A stretch of 64,000 bases of DNA from NCBI RefSeq assembly GCF_001746295.1, contig NZ_MJAH01000006.1, forward strand, positions 780,187-844,186, read 5' to 3'. Positions 41,801 through 49,198 of this stretch are shown here, one piece after another; position 1 is the stretch's first letter, and each line of letters begins with the position of its first letter. This DNA comes from Streptomyces sp. LUP47B. Its GTDB lineage: Bacteria > Actinomycetota > Actinomycetes > Streptomycetales > Streptomycetaceae. The notes under the pieces were generated by a model. That model saw only the letters and a list, made by a program, of their open reading frames with translations, was not told where the DNA came from and did not search any database. The position numbers were made by a program, and so were the translations under genes.

Positions 41801-43242
41801 CCCACCGCCTGCTGGCCAAGGGCGACCCGGGCGCACCGGCCGACTCCCGCCAGTGGAGCCAGTACGGCGAACTGCTGCCGCACGTCATCAACAGCCGTGC
41901 GGTGGAATCAACCGACCCGTGGGTGCGGCAGCTCGTCCTGAACGAGATCCAGTACATGTTCACGTGGGGCGACCATGAGGGCTCGCGCGATCTGGCGAAG
42001 CAGGCGTACGAGACGTGGCGCGGCATCGACGGGGAGCGGGCGGAGCCGGTGCTGATGGCCGCCAAGCTCTACAGCGACGCGCTGCGGATCCTCGGGCACT
42101 ACCGCGTCGCATACGAGCTGGACCAGCGCACGCACGAGCTGATGAGCGAAACCCTCGGTCCCGAGCACGAGATGACCCTGGAGATCACCGGCATGCTCGC
42201 CTGGGACCTGCGCATGCGCGGCGACTTCGGCGCGGCCTCCGAGCTCGACCGGCAGTCCTTCGAGACCAGTCGGCGTCTGTTCGGTCCCAACGACCTGTCC
42301 ACGCTGATCGTGGCGCACCGCGTGGCACTGAACCTGCGCCTGACCGGTGACTTCCGTGAGGCGCTGGATCTAGACCAGGACACCCACCGCCGCAAGGTGG
42401 AGGAACTCGGCGAGAACGCCCTCTCCACCCTGGGCACCCTGGCGGGCGTGGTCGTCGACCGTCAGGAGGCCGGGGAGTACATCGAGGCCCGCGACCAGCA
42501 GCAGGACGTGGTGGGGCGCTACGAGTACAACTACGGCCCCACCAACCCCACCACAGTCTCCGGCTACCGCGGACTGGCCGTCGCCGAGCGGCGGGCGGGG
42601 CGCCACGAGGAAGCCATCGAGCTGTCCGCCAAGGCGCTGACCCTGTTCCGCAACCGGTACGGCGACAACTACCCCGACACGTTGGCTGCGTTGCTCGCCC
42701 ACTCCGTCGACGTGCGGCACAGCGGCGACCTCCCGCGCGCGCTGGAGCTGAGCGGCCAGGGCTGCAAGGGGTACGAGCGGCTCTTCGGCGCCCACCACCC
42801 GCACACGCTCGGCGCCCAGGTCAACCACGCCATCTGCCTGCGCCTCCTGGGCCGTTGCGAGGAGGCGCGTGCGATGAACGAACGGCTGCTGTCGGCGCTG
42901 GCCGAGTCGCTGGGCGAGGACCACCCGAACACCCTGGCGTGCGCTACCAACCTCGCCGCAGACCTGTACGAGTTGGGCCAGGTACAGGCCTCCGTGGAGC
43001 TGAGCACCCGCACACTCGACCAGAGCCGCCGCCGCCTCGGCGAGGACCACCCGGCCGCGCTGGCCACGGCCGTCAACCTCTCGGTGGGCCTGCGGTTGCT
43101 GGGCCGCACGGAGGAAGCCGACGACCTCCACGCGGACACGATGACGCGCTATGAGCGAGCGCTCGGCGCCGACCACCCGGCAACGGCCGCCGCCGCCGCC
43201 CACAAGCCGGCGAACTGCGACATCGACCCGATGCCGCTGTAA
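38833..43242 (+). CDS. SAV_2336-type vWA-like region fused to NB-ARC ATPase and TPR repeats (FxsT-type STAND protein)
   Basis: A 1469-residue fusion. Residues about 1-580 match the SAV_2336 N-terminal type: a Pro/Glu-rich linker, then a vWA-like fold starting L-T-L-V-V-D-S-G-A-S-M near residue 193, where the MIDAS motif is degenerate (D-S-G-A-S for DxSxS). A polar linker (about 575-645) leads to an NB-ARC unit that opens V-W-G-N-V-P-P-R-N-R-A-F-T-G-R-E, with P-loop G-M-G-G-V-G-K-S near 685 and a kinase-2 motif W-L-L-V-F-D-N. About nine TPR-like repeats (about 1050-1455) follow, each with L-G-x-x-H-P-x-T-L. The second part alone is the FxSxx-COOH system TPR protein. It completes the vWA-MoxR-VMAP set. 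Confidence 0.85.
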   Translation: MILPPSRQGRVSNGSVPPVASLGEACAEWTVHAAGEVVWLAAQIDQRLRAARAPRTADVDEDREDTGPAAPPVPDIAPDEYPDDRPEPGPTAEEVPSSPEPWPEPHIPSAPVPARPDVVVPSERYRPADAFVGPALKRSRLIEKGLRPLRLRLPSRSTRVLDEEATAESRAEQGNWLPFFQPAPERWLTLTLVVDSGASMGLWARSAREFEAALVGSGAFRDVRVCRWSSPRGGRRHAVVPEETDRHTVFVLTDMYAHHWRDGSAHRQLARWASMVPTAVVSTLPEHLWSYLSTVPLRSLLRSPEPAAANALWWHRPDDFALPGFPEERKPAWLPVPVLELTPDAVSQWARFVRREHAAEYTMRVLPVSATSPVAPLRPPATPQPLSAADHARRLRAQLSPVALHLAQLGAAVPLNLTILQLLRRELLPEARPWHVAELLVSGLLVPTPAGPNAEKAPASARVDLEFATEGLRQELLAEGTRRDTALAMKVAFDHLSNAVRDATGDVLRQVLDLVAHPGGAVHVPLDGVRPWLVPALPALTALDGQHTAAAALLHERLRRFEDRARAPAPTDAHSSISTDCHYSDTQGNDRSSSKSDLVHGETPDLLTGEGAVGADQDDGGNVSVSGVQSDAATTRGDGARKPPPVWGNVPPRNRAFTGREQLLEDLHRRLQEGTTAVLPEALQGMGGVGKSQLAVEYVYRHLNEYQVIWWIPSEQSQQIRQVLVELARRLGLDVGTGEANTAVPAVIEALRVGEPYKNWLLVFDNAEVPEAVREFFPTNGPGRILVTSRNAQWATAARPLEVDVFAREESRQLLQLRAPNLDDDTADRLAETLGDLPLGIEQAAVWLSETGMPADEYLRLFEQQAADLMVSDPPPDYPLSVAAAWNVSLERLQKNHPAALQLLQVCAFFAPEPISRRLLTGVRDAPVPPELAAALSDPIRLSRAIREINRYALARINHATNTIQLHRLVQRVLINQMPDPLKEQMRNGAHRLLAKGDPGAPADSRQWSQYGELLPHVINSRAVESTDPWVRQLVLNEIQYMFTWGDHEGSRDLAKQAYETWRGIDGERAEPVLMAAKLYSDALRILGHYRVAYELDQRTHELMSETLGPEHEMTLEITGMLAWDLRMRGDFGAASELDRQSFETSRRLFGPNDLSTLIVAHRVALNLRLTGDFREALDLDQDTHRRKVEELGENALSTLGTLAGVVVDRQEAGEYIEARDQQQDVVGRYEYNYGPTNPTTVSGYRGLAVAERRAGRHEEAIELSAKALTLFRNRYGDNYPDTLAALLAHSVDVRHSGDLPRALELSGQGCKGYERLFGAHHPHTLGAQVNHAICLRLLGRCEEARAMNERLLSALAESLGEDHPNTLACATNLAADLYELGQVQASVELSTRTLDQSRRRLGEDHPAALATAVNLSVGLRLLGRTEEADDLHADTMTRYERALGADHPATAAAAAHKPANCDIDPMPL

Positions 43243-43271
43243 GGCCGCACCGTGCCCGGCACCATCGCGCA

Positions 43272-43302
43272 CCCCGGCTGTCCTCGTCCCGGACGGCCGG
43301 GG
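43272..43302 (+). terminator. Terminator of the conflict-system operon
   Basis: A 12-bp stem (43272-43283 with 43291-43302, one T-G pair) closes a 7-nt loop 30 nt after the stop. There is no long T tract. Confidence 0.6.
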
Positions 43303-43511
43303 TCGCGGCTGCCCCAACCGACCACGGCCATGGCAGGAAACACCACCGCACGCCCAGTCAGCCCCCGCCCAGCACCACAGGGCTCCGGACAGCTCCCATC
43401 GGCCACGGGGCCGGGCGCACTACCGCACACCGGGTCAACGACCTCCTCCCACCTCAGAGGCGTGGTTGACCCCGGCGGCCGCGGAGTGGTGCGCGTCCGC
43501 GTGCGCCCCGG

Positions 43512-45410
43512 TCAACCCGCGTCCCGTACCGCCGGAGTCCGGCCGATCCAGTCGGCCAGGGGCACGGGGTCGGGGGTGGCTCTGTGGGGCGCGGTCGTTT
43601 GTTCGTAGACGGCGCGGACCAGTTCCGGATGGGCGAGGAGGGCGTGGGCGGCGATGGGTTGACCGGTTTCGGCCAGTGCGAGCCCGAGGCCGGCCCAGGC
43701 CGACGCGGAGCCGGGGTGCTTGGCGAGGACGTCCCGGTAGCCTCGTACGGCCTGGTCGGCGGAGCCGCGCAGCAGGTCGACGTCGGCCGCGGCCAGGGTC
43801 TCGGGCCGGCCGTCCTGGGTCGATCCGAGGACCGCCCTCTGTTCCAACGCGCCGGAGTCGGCCAGCAGTACCCGTCGCAGTTCGCTGCGGAGGTCGGGGG
43901 TACCGGAGTGCGGGTCGGGGCGCAGCGAGGGCCGCACCACGCGGGCGGTCTCGGGCTCCGCGCCGCACCGCCATGCGTCGGCCACGACCGCGACCTGGTC
44001 GGGGGGCAGCCGTAGGTGCCGGGCTCGCCACACCGCGCGCAGGTCGGCGGTCTCGGACCGGGCCAGCGCAAGTGGGCGTCCCGGCACCGGCTCGGCGTGC
44101 CAGGCCGAGGTCTCCTCGGCCATGCGGGTGACGAACAGCCGTCCGGCGTCGGTCAGTCCGCTCGACTCCAGCAGGGCTTCGAGGGCGCCAGCGACCGCGT
44201 CCCGCCACACGGCGAACTCGAAGTGCGCCAGGTCGGCCGGGGGACCGCCGAGCGCCCCGCGCTCCACCCGCCAGAAATCCGCCACTCCGGCGAACGCGTA
44301 GGTGCCGTGCAGCAGGCCCGACAGCGGCCTCGGGTCGCCTCGCCAGGGGGCGTAGTGGAGCGGACCGTCGTCCTCACAGAGCGGAAGCTGGTGGAGGAGT
44401 GCGTTGAGGACGGAGTGCCGTGCCTCGTGCACCAGCGTGACGGCGAGTTCCGTGGCGTCGGTCGGCAGCGACAACAGGGCGCTGCCGACCGCCTCGTTGT
44501 AGGAGGCGCTCGCGGTGCGGAACCGGGAGTCGGTCGGTAACGGCACCACCACCCGCAGGGACTCGGTCAGCAGGCTCGCCGCCCGCGGGTGGCGGCCGTG
44601 CAGGACCTCACCGGCCTCACCCAGCAACCGCCGCCAACGGCGTGTCTCGGCGCCCGCCAGGCCCGCCGTGGAGGCCTGTGCCAGGTCCCCCCGGAAATCC
44701 CGGTAGGGGTCGCCGTCCTCGAGTACCAGCGGCGGATCCTGGGGCCGGGGGCTCCACGAAATGCGGTGCGACGGCTCCCACGCGCCGGACGGCTCGCGCA
44801 GATCGACGGGCAGACTCATCCGCCGCCCGCCGACGACAAGCCCCGCCGGGCCCTTCCCCGGGTGCGGAGCGGTCAGGGTCACGACATCCGGCGACTGCGC
44901 TCCGGGGCCGTCGGCGGCGGTCGCCGGAAGCCGGAAGCGGCCCAGAGTGGGCAGCGTCAACAGGGCCCCACGGACCGGTAAGCGAATCGTTCCTTCGACG
45001 CCGGCGCGCAGGGCTCCGGCGGCCGCCAGGCAGTGCAGGTACCCGGCCTCTGCCCACAGGGGCGTCGTGGCATGGGGATGTTCACCCGAGAGCAGTCGCT
45101 TGAGCGTACGAACGGCCCAGATCCCGGTGCCGGGGTGCTCCAGCAGGTCGGCGACCACGTCCGGGCGGGCCTCCTCCACGCGCAGCAGTACCTCCAGGGC
45201 GGCTGCGGGAGGCAGGGGCGTGCCGGCCAGTGGCTGCCGCGCGGATTCCACGACGGCACGCAGCATGAGCATGCGTCTGCTCCGCTCGACGGCCCACAGC
45301 CGACGGGCGGTGCAGGGTCCCACGCGCCCGACGGCCAGGTCGTCGAGGTCGGATCTCGGGGTGCGATGCTTGCCCAGCACGGCACGCGAACCTGAGGACG
45401 GCTGGATCAT
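43512..45410 (-). CDS. aKG-HExxH-type peptide beta-hydroxylase
   Basis: A 632-residue RiPP-modification enzyme. The zinc/iron motif H-E-A-R-H lies in T-L-V-H-E-A-R-H-S-V near residue 325, with further conserved parts W-R-G-D-P-R-P-L-S-G-L-L-H-G and W-R-D-A-V. Members are 2-oxoglutarate-dependent hydroxylases of precursor peptides in cyclophane/FxSxx systems. The C-terminal part (about 540-610) has a TPR-like repeat (Y-R-D-V-L-A-K-H-P-G). TTA codons occur at 44979-44981 and 44538-44540 (minus strand). ATG at 45410 lies 6 nt after the precursor gene stop, so both share a transcript. Confidence 0.85.
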   Translation of the reverse strand: MIQPSSGSRAVLGKHRTPRSDLDDLAVGRVGPCTARRLWAVERSRRMLMLRAVVESARQPLAGTPLPPAAALEVLLRVEEARPDVVADLLEHPGTGIWAVRTLKRLLSGEHPHATTPLWAEAGYLHCLAAAGALRAGVEGTIRLPVRGALLTLPTLGRFRLPATAADGPGAQSPDVVTLTAPHPGKGPAGLVVGGRRMSLPVDLREPSGAWEPSHRISWSPRPQDPPLVLEDGDPYRDFRGDLAQASTAGLAGAETRRWRRLLGEAGEVLHGRHPRAASLLTESLRVVVPLPTDSRFRTASASYNEAVGSALLSLPTDATELAVTLVHEARHSVLNALLHQLPLCEDDGPLHYAPWRGDPRPLSGLLHGTYAFAGVADFWRVERGALGGPPADLAHFEFAVWRDAVAGALEALLESSGLTDAGRLFVTRMAEETSAWHAEPVPGRPLALARSETADLRAVWRARHLRLPPDQVAVVADAWRCGAEPETARVVRPSLRPDPHSGTPDLRSELRRVLLADSGALEQRAVLGSTQDGRPETLAAADVDLLRGSADQAVRGYRDVLAKHPGSASAWAGLGLALAETGQPIAAHALLAHPELVRAVYEQTTAPHRATPDPVPLADWIGRTPAVRDAG

Positions 45411-45416
45411 GTGGTG

Positions 45417-45626
45417 CTAGGACTCATCGCCGTCACACTCGGCGGCCAGATAGGGGCTGCCCGCACCACCGCTGGCGCTCTGGAACGCCGACCTCTCGTC
45501 CAGGTGACGTACCAACGTCCGCAACGCGTCCGCGAGCAGGGGGTCGTGCAGGGTCATCACCCCGTGGAGCCCACATCGGCTGAGATCGACCAGATCAGTT
45601 TCGAACTCGGTCGCAGTAGTCGTCAC
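45417..45626 (-). CDS. FxSxx-type RiPP precursor peptide with extended C-terminus
   Basis: A 69-residue peptide. The leader T-D-L-V-D-L-S-R-C-G-L-H and D-P-L-L-A-D-A-L-R-T-L-V-R-H-L matches FxSxx-COOH precursors, which normally stop directly after F-x-S-x-x. Here the core A-F-Q-S-A-S is followed by a further 17 residues (G-G-A-G-S-P-Y-L-A-A-E-C-D-G-D-E-S). GTG at 45626 has GGGGG upstream. It is the first gene of the unit with the HExxH hydroxylase. No radical SAM enzyme, needed to make the Phe-Ser cyclophane, is encoded in the window. Confidence 0.75.
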   Translation of the reverse strand: MTTTATEFETDLVDLSRCGLHGVMTLHDPLLADALRTLVRHLDERSAFQSASGGAGSPYLAAECDGDES

Positions 45627-45877
45627 GTCCCGGTGCCCCCTAGTCGGCGCGTCGCGATCGCTTGCAGCACATCCACAGGCTTCCTTTCATACTGACCCTT
45701 CGATTGCGTCACCGAAAGGGCACCCTGAAGCCACATGAGCCGGAAGCGGGACGTTGGAAGGGTTAGTTCAGGCCACCGCTGCGCCGCCGCGAGGGGAGGT
45801 GGGGCAGGGTTGGTCGGACATGGCGGCGGGCACAGAGAACCCGTCGGAACGACGGAGCGGGACGGGGGGACACTACC

Positions 45878-46222
45878 GTGGGTGAGTTGCTGCGTTTCGA
45901 GTTGGAGGACGGCGGGTCCGTCGTTGCCCAGATGGACCACATCGGCGGCGGGGTCGTGGACGCGACCGGCGCGTCCGACTTGGTGGCTCGGGCGACCAGT
46001 TCGTTCGAGGGGGCGTTGGAAGGCGTGCGCCGCGCGGCGGCCGTCACGCTGCGCCGCATGAGCGAGTTGCCCCAGCGCCCGGACGAGGTCACGGTCCAGT
46101 TCGGGATCCAGTTGGACGCGGAGGTGGGAGCGGTCATCGCGCGTACCGGCGCGCAGGGCCACCTCCAGGTGCAGGTGACGTGGCGCCGTACGCCTTCGGA
46201 GGACGAGAGCGACACCGGCTGA
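45878..46222 (+). CDS. Trypsin-co-occurring domain 1 protein (CU044_2847 family)
   Basis: A 114-residue beta-rich protein. The pattern L-L-R-F-E-L-E-D-G-G-S-V-V, a central helix S-F-E-G-A-L-E-G-V-R-R-A-A, and V-T-V-Q-F-G-I-Q-L-D-A-E-V-G-A-V-I-A-R-T-G match the trypco1 domain, found as a partner of trypsin-like proteases in conflict systems. It probably acts with the protease at 35057. GTG start after GGGGGGA. Divergent from the precursor gene, sharing a 251-nt control region. Confidence 0.78.
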   Translation: MGELLRFELEDGGSVVAQMDHIGGGVVDATGASDLVARATSSFEGALEGVRRAAAVTLRRMSELPQRPDEVTVQFGIQLDAEVGAVIARTGAQGHLQVQVTWRRTPSEDESDTG

Positions 46223-46224
46223 CG

Positions 46225-46437
46225 CCCGGGCGCAACCGGCCGCGCACGCGGGACGCCCGCACCTTCGACAAGGGCGGCACGCAGTACGACCGGCTCCGGC
46301 TGCTGATGGGCGACAGCGTCGTGACCTGCCTGCACGCGGACCACCGTGGACAGCGCAGGCTGTTGCAGCGCGCATTCCGACCGTCCCGCGTCACCGGTCA
46401 CACCGAACTGATGGGCACCCATTGGGCGAGAGCCTGA
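46225..46437 (+). pseudogene. Cytochrome P450 fragment
   Basis: About 65 codons read F-D-K-G-G-T-Q-Y-D-R-L-R, then C-L-H-A-D-H-R-G-Q-R-R-L-L-Q-R-A-F, the helix B'-C region of bacterial P450s, before a stop at 46435-46437. The haem-binding Cys region and the rest of the enzyme are absent. Confidence 0.65.
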
Positions 46438-46702
46438 TGAACTGCGTCCTGCTCCAGCTCCCGCCTACGACCTGCTCTTCGGGCAACCGCCACCGGGCTG
46501 ACCACCACCGGTCGTCAATCGCACCGACGGAGCCAGCGCGACAGGCTCGGAGGAACGGAATCCGGGCAGCTCCGGGGATGCCGGGCAACTCTGGTACGCC
46601 TGTTCAACCAAGCAGCGGAATCTGGACACCGCGGGGAGGTGACCACTGCACTGGCAGGCGAGGAAGAGCAGGCGAGGAAGAGAAGGGGAAGGAGCAGTGG
46701 GT

Positions 46703-47170
46703 TCAGGACGGTGGCGCTGGCCGCGAGCGTGGCTGTCGCTGCGAGGACGTCCTGCGCTTCTCGACGAGGGCAGGGGTGACCTGGGCGCCGCGGTCGGCGA
46801 TGTCGTAGGCGTCGTTGTAGCCGGGCTTGTGGTTGGCGGCCAGTTCCGCGCCGAGCGCGGCCTCGATCATCCTCAGCTCCGCTGCCCGGCCGAGTACCGG
46901 GCGCAGACGGCCGGTCAGCCAGACGACGGTGATGCCCAGCAGCGCGCGCAGGCCGGTGGCGGCGATCACGGCCAGCTGCGGGGCGGCGTCCCACAGCCGC
47001 TCGGTGATAGCCCCCTCGGAGATCAGCGCGGTGATCGTGCCCGTGACGACCAGGAGGCCGAGGGCCGCGAGGACGCCGGTCCCGATCCGGCACACCAGCA
47101 GGCCGATGATCGCCGCCGCGGTCCACGCGCCAGACCCTCTGTGCCGAGTGCGGCACAAGCGAGGGCACAC
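46703..47170 (-). CDS. Hypothetical membrane protein (155 aa)
   Basis: Two hydrophobic segments (about residues 17-50 and 68-88) and a soluble C-terminal tail with K-P-G-Y-N-D-A-Y-D-I-A-D-R-G-A-Q-V-T. The tail looks evolutionarily constrained, so a real protein is likely. The GTG start at 47170 is uncertain; no good ribosome-binding site is seen and the gene may be 5'-truncated. No family is recognised. Confidence 0.45.
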   Translation of the reverse strand: MCPRLCRTRHRGSGAWTAAAIIGLLVCRIGTGVLAALGLLVVTGTITALISEGAITERLWDAAPQLAVIAATGLRALLGITVVWLTGRLRPVLGRAAELRMIEAALGAELAANHKPGYNDAYDIADRGAQVTPALVEKRRTSSQRQPRSRPAPPS

Positions 47171-48142
47171 GCCGCCCCATGGCGCGGGAGGTCAGCAGGG
47201 AGCCTCCACTCGCCGCGGTAGAGGCATCCTCCTCTCGAACACCGGCTTCCTGCGGATCGTCATCCGGCGCGGTCCCTATCAAACACACGTCATTCGGTCG
47301 TGCTGGGGAGCCCGCTGTTTCCTGCGTCAGAGAACCCCGCGGGCGTGGGACCCCTGGCCTGGCTTGGAACGGATGCGGACAGGAAATGGCCGAAACGTCG
47401 ACACCGCCCAACAGCGTGCGGCGGGCCATCACGGTCGCCCCTCCTGGCCGGGATCTGGTTCGCCTGCAGCAGCCATGGTGGCTCACACCTGCGGGCGCGA
47501 GGGTCAGCCCGGTGAGGTGTTGCCTTGGTGCGGTGGACCAGGGGGATGCGCCGAGGGGGCAGTAGAAGGTCCAGAAGCCTTCGGGGAGGTAGGCAGGGTG
47601 CACCATTGCGTTCTCCCTTTGCGATGATCCAACGGCGTGGGAGACCGGTGGGCGCTTCGACATCAGCGGTGCCCCTGATGGGTCAGTGGTCGCGGCGGGT
47701 GATCAGGTCGGGTGAGCCGCCAGCTCTGTCGAGGTCGACTTCCTTGGGCGCCGGCCGATCGATCCGATGTACCGGACGGCGGTTGACCGCATGGGCTATG
47801 GCAGGGGCTCGTCTCTCGGCCATGTGCTCGACCCGCAGCTGGACTCTTTCACCAAATGCGTCCCGGTCGGGTGAAGGCTGGCGAGTGCTGCGTCTATCCA
47901 CCGGCGGAGGGAGCGACCATACCGGTAATGGGTCATCCCGAGGTAAAGGGTCTCCGTGTGAACCCGCCGATGACCGCCGCACATTGGCCAGGTCCACTCC
48001 GCCGACCAGCAGGCCCGGGCCCCGCGAGGTTGTCGCCAGCCCTGCCGTGGTCGTCGCCACGCCGCTCCGACGCACCAGAAGGCACCCGCGGCCGGTTCGG
48101 TCACCACGTGGGCCGCGAGTAGGCGTCGTACGAGCTGAGCGG
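47171..48142. other. Gene-remnant region
   Basis: No intact gene. On the minus strand at 47601 an ATG with a good GGGAGA ribosome-binding site starts a reading M-V-H-P-A-Y-L-P-E-G-F-W that soon loses coding character. At about 47690-47990 (minus) a coding-like stretch (H-T-E-T-L-Y-L-G-M-T-H-Y-R-Y-G-R-S-L-R-R, then E-H-M-A-E-R-R-A-P-A) changes frame in the middle. These look like decayed genes. Confidence 0.4.
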
Positions 48143-49012
48143 TCAGTTGACAGGGGAGGAGGCCGGCAGGTCCTGGTCGGCGGCCCACGAGGCGAGGATG
48201 CGCAGTCGTTCGTGGGTGGGGGAGCCGGGTTCGGCGGTCCAGACGGTCAGATTCTGGTCGGGGTCCGTGTTGGCGGTGAGGGTGTCCCAGTCCAGGACGA
48301 GTTCGCCGACGACGGGATGGTTGAGGGTCTTCGTGCCCACGGTGCGGGCGGCGACGTGGTGATCGCCCCACCACTGTGCGAACTGCTGGTCACGCAGGGA
48401 CAGTTCACCGACCAGTTCGATCAGGCGGGGGTCCTCGGGGTACTTCGCGGCCTCCATGCGCAGCTGGGCGACGGCGATGTGCGCCGAGCTCTTCCAGTCC
48501 GCGTACAGGGTGCGCATGGCGGGGTCGGTGAAGATGATCCGCGGGTAGTTGCGGTGCTTTTCCGGGATGCCGGAGAAGTCGGTGACCAGGGCGGCGGCCA
48601 GCGCGTTCCAGGCGAGGATGTCCCCCCGCCGGCCCTGCACGATGGCCGGGGTGGCGGTGAGGTCGTCCAGGACCCGTTGCAGCTGCGGCTGGACCTTCTG
48701 CCGGCCACGGCGCCGGGTGCGGGTGGTGGTCTTGCCGGCGAGCTGGAAGAGGTAGCCGCGCTCGTCGTCGTCCAGGTGGAGCACCCGGGCGAGGACATCC
48801 AGCACGGGCGCCGACGCCTGCATACGGCCCTGTTCCAGACGCGTGTAGTAGTCGGTGCTGATGCTGGCGAGCTGGGCGACCTCCTCGCGGCGCAGCCCCT
48901 CCACCCGGCGGGGCCGGTCGGTCTCGGGCAGACCGACCGTGCGCGGGCTCAGCTCGGAGCGACGCTTCTTGAGGAATTCTCCCAGCTCATTGAGGGGAAC
49001 GTTGGCGGTCAT
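48143..49012 (-). CDS. MmyB-like helix-turn-helix transcriptional regulator
   Basis: A 289-residue regulator. An N-terminal Xre-type HTH (about 8-85) has the segments G-L-R-R-E-E-V-A-Q-L-A-S-I-S and Y-Y-T-R-L-E-Q-G-R. The C-terminal MmyB-type ligand-binding domain (about 100-280) has I-L-A-W-N-A-L-A, a fold that accommodates fatty-acid-like ligands. Regulators of this family often stand next to SDR and other dehydrogenase genes and control them, as here. It is divergent from the alcohol dehydrogenase gene, with an inverted repeat between them. GGGAAC lies before the ATG. Confidence 0.9.
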   Translation of the reverse strand: MTANVPLNELGEFLKKRRSELSPRTVGLPETDRPRRVEGLRREEVAQLASISTDYYTRLEQGRMQASAPVLDVLARVLHLDDDERGYLFQLAGKTTTRTRRRGRQKVQPQLQRVLDDLTATPAIVQGRRGDILAWNALAAALVTDFSGIPEKHRNYPRIIFTDPAMRTLYADWKSSAHIAVAQLRMEAAKYPEDPRLIELVGELSLRDQQFAQWWGDHHVAARTVGTKTLNHPVVGELVLDWDTLTANTDPDQNLTVWTAEPGSPTHERLRILASWAADQDLPASSPVN

Positions 49013-49041
49013 GGTTCCCAGGATGGCATCGATCGCACTCG

Positions 49042-49066
49042 CGTAAGGGGGGAGAATTTCCTCCCC
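49042..49066. promoter_or_regulatory. Shared inverted-repeat operator, copy 1
   Basis: CGTAAGGGGGGAGAATTTCC followed by TCCCC: the arms GGGGAG and CTCCCC flank a short AT centre. It lies in the divergent region between the MmyB-like regulator and the alcohol dehydrogenase gene. Confidence 0.6.
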
Positions 49067-49198
49067 GGATGTTCTTCTCCCGGGATGAATCCCTCCGCTT
49101 TTCGCGCCTGCCCCCGCGTGTGAGGCTCGATATCGGGCAGCCGGTTGCCATCACCGGCTGCGGCTCACCGACCCTCGCACCGAAGGAAGCACCCCATC

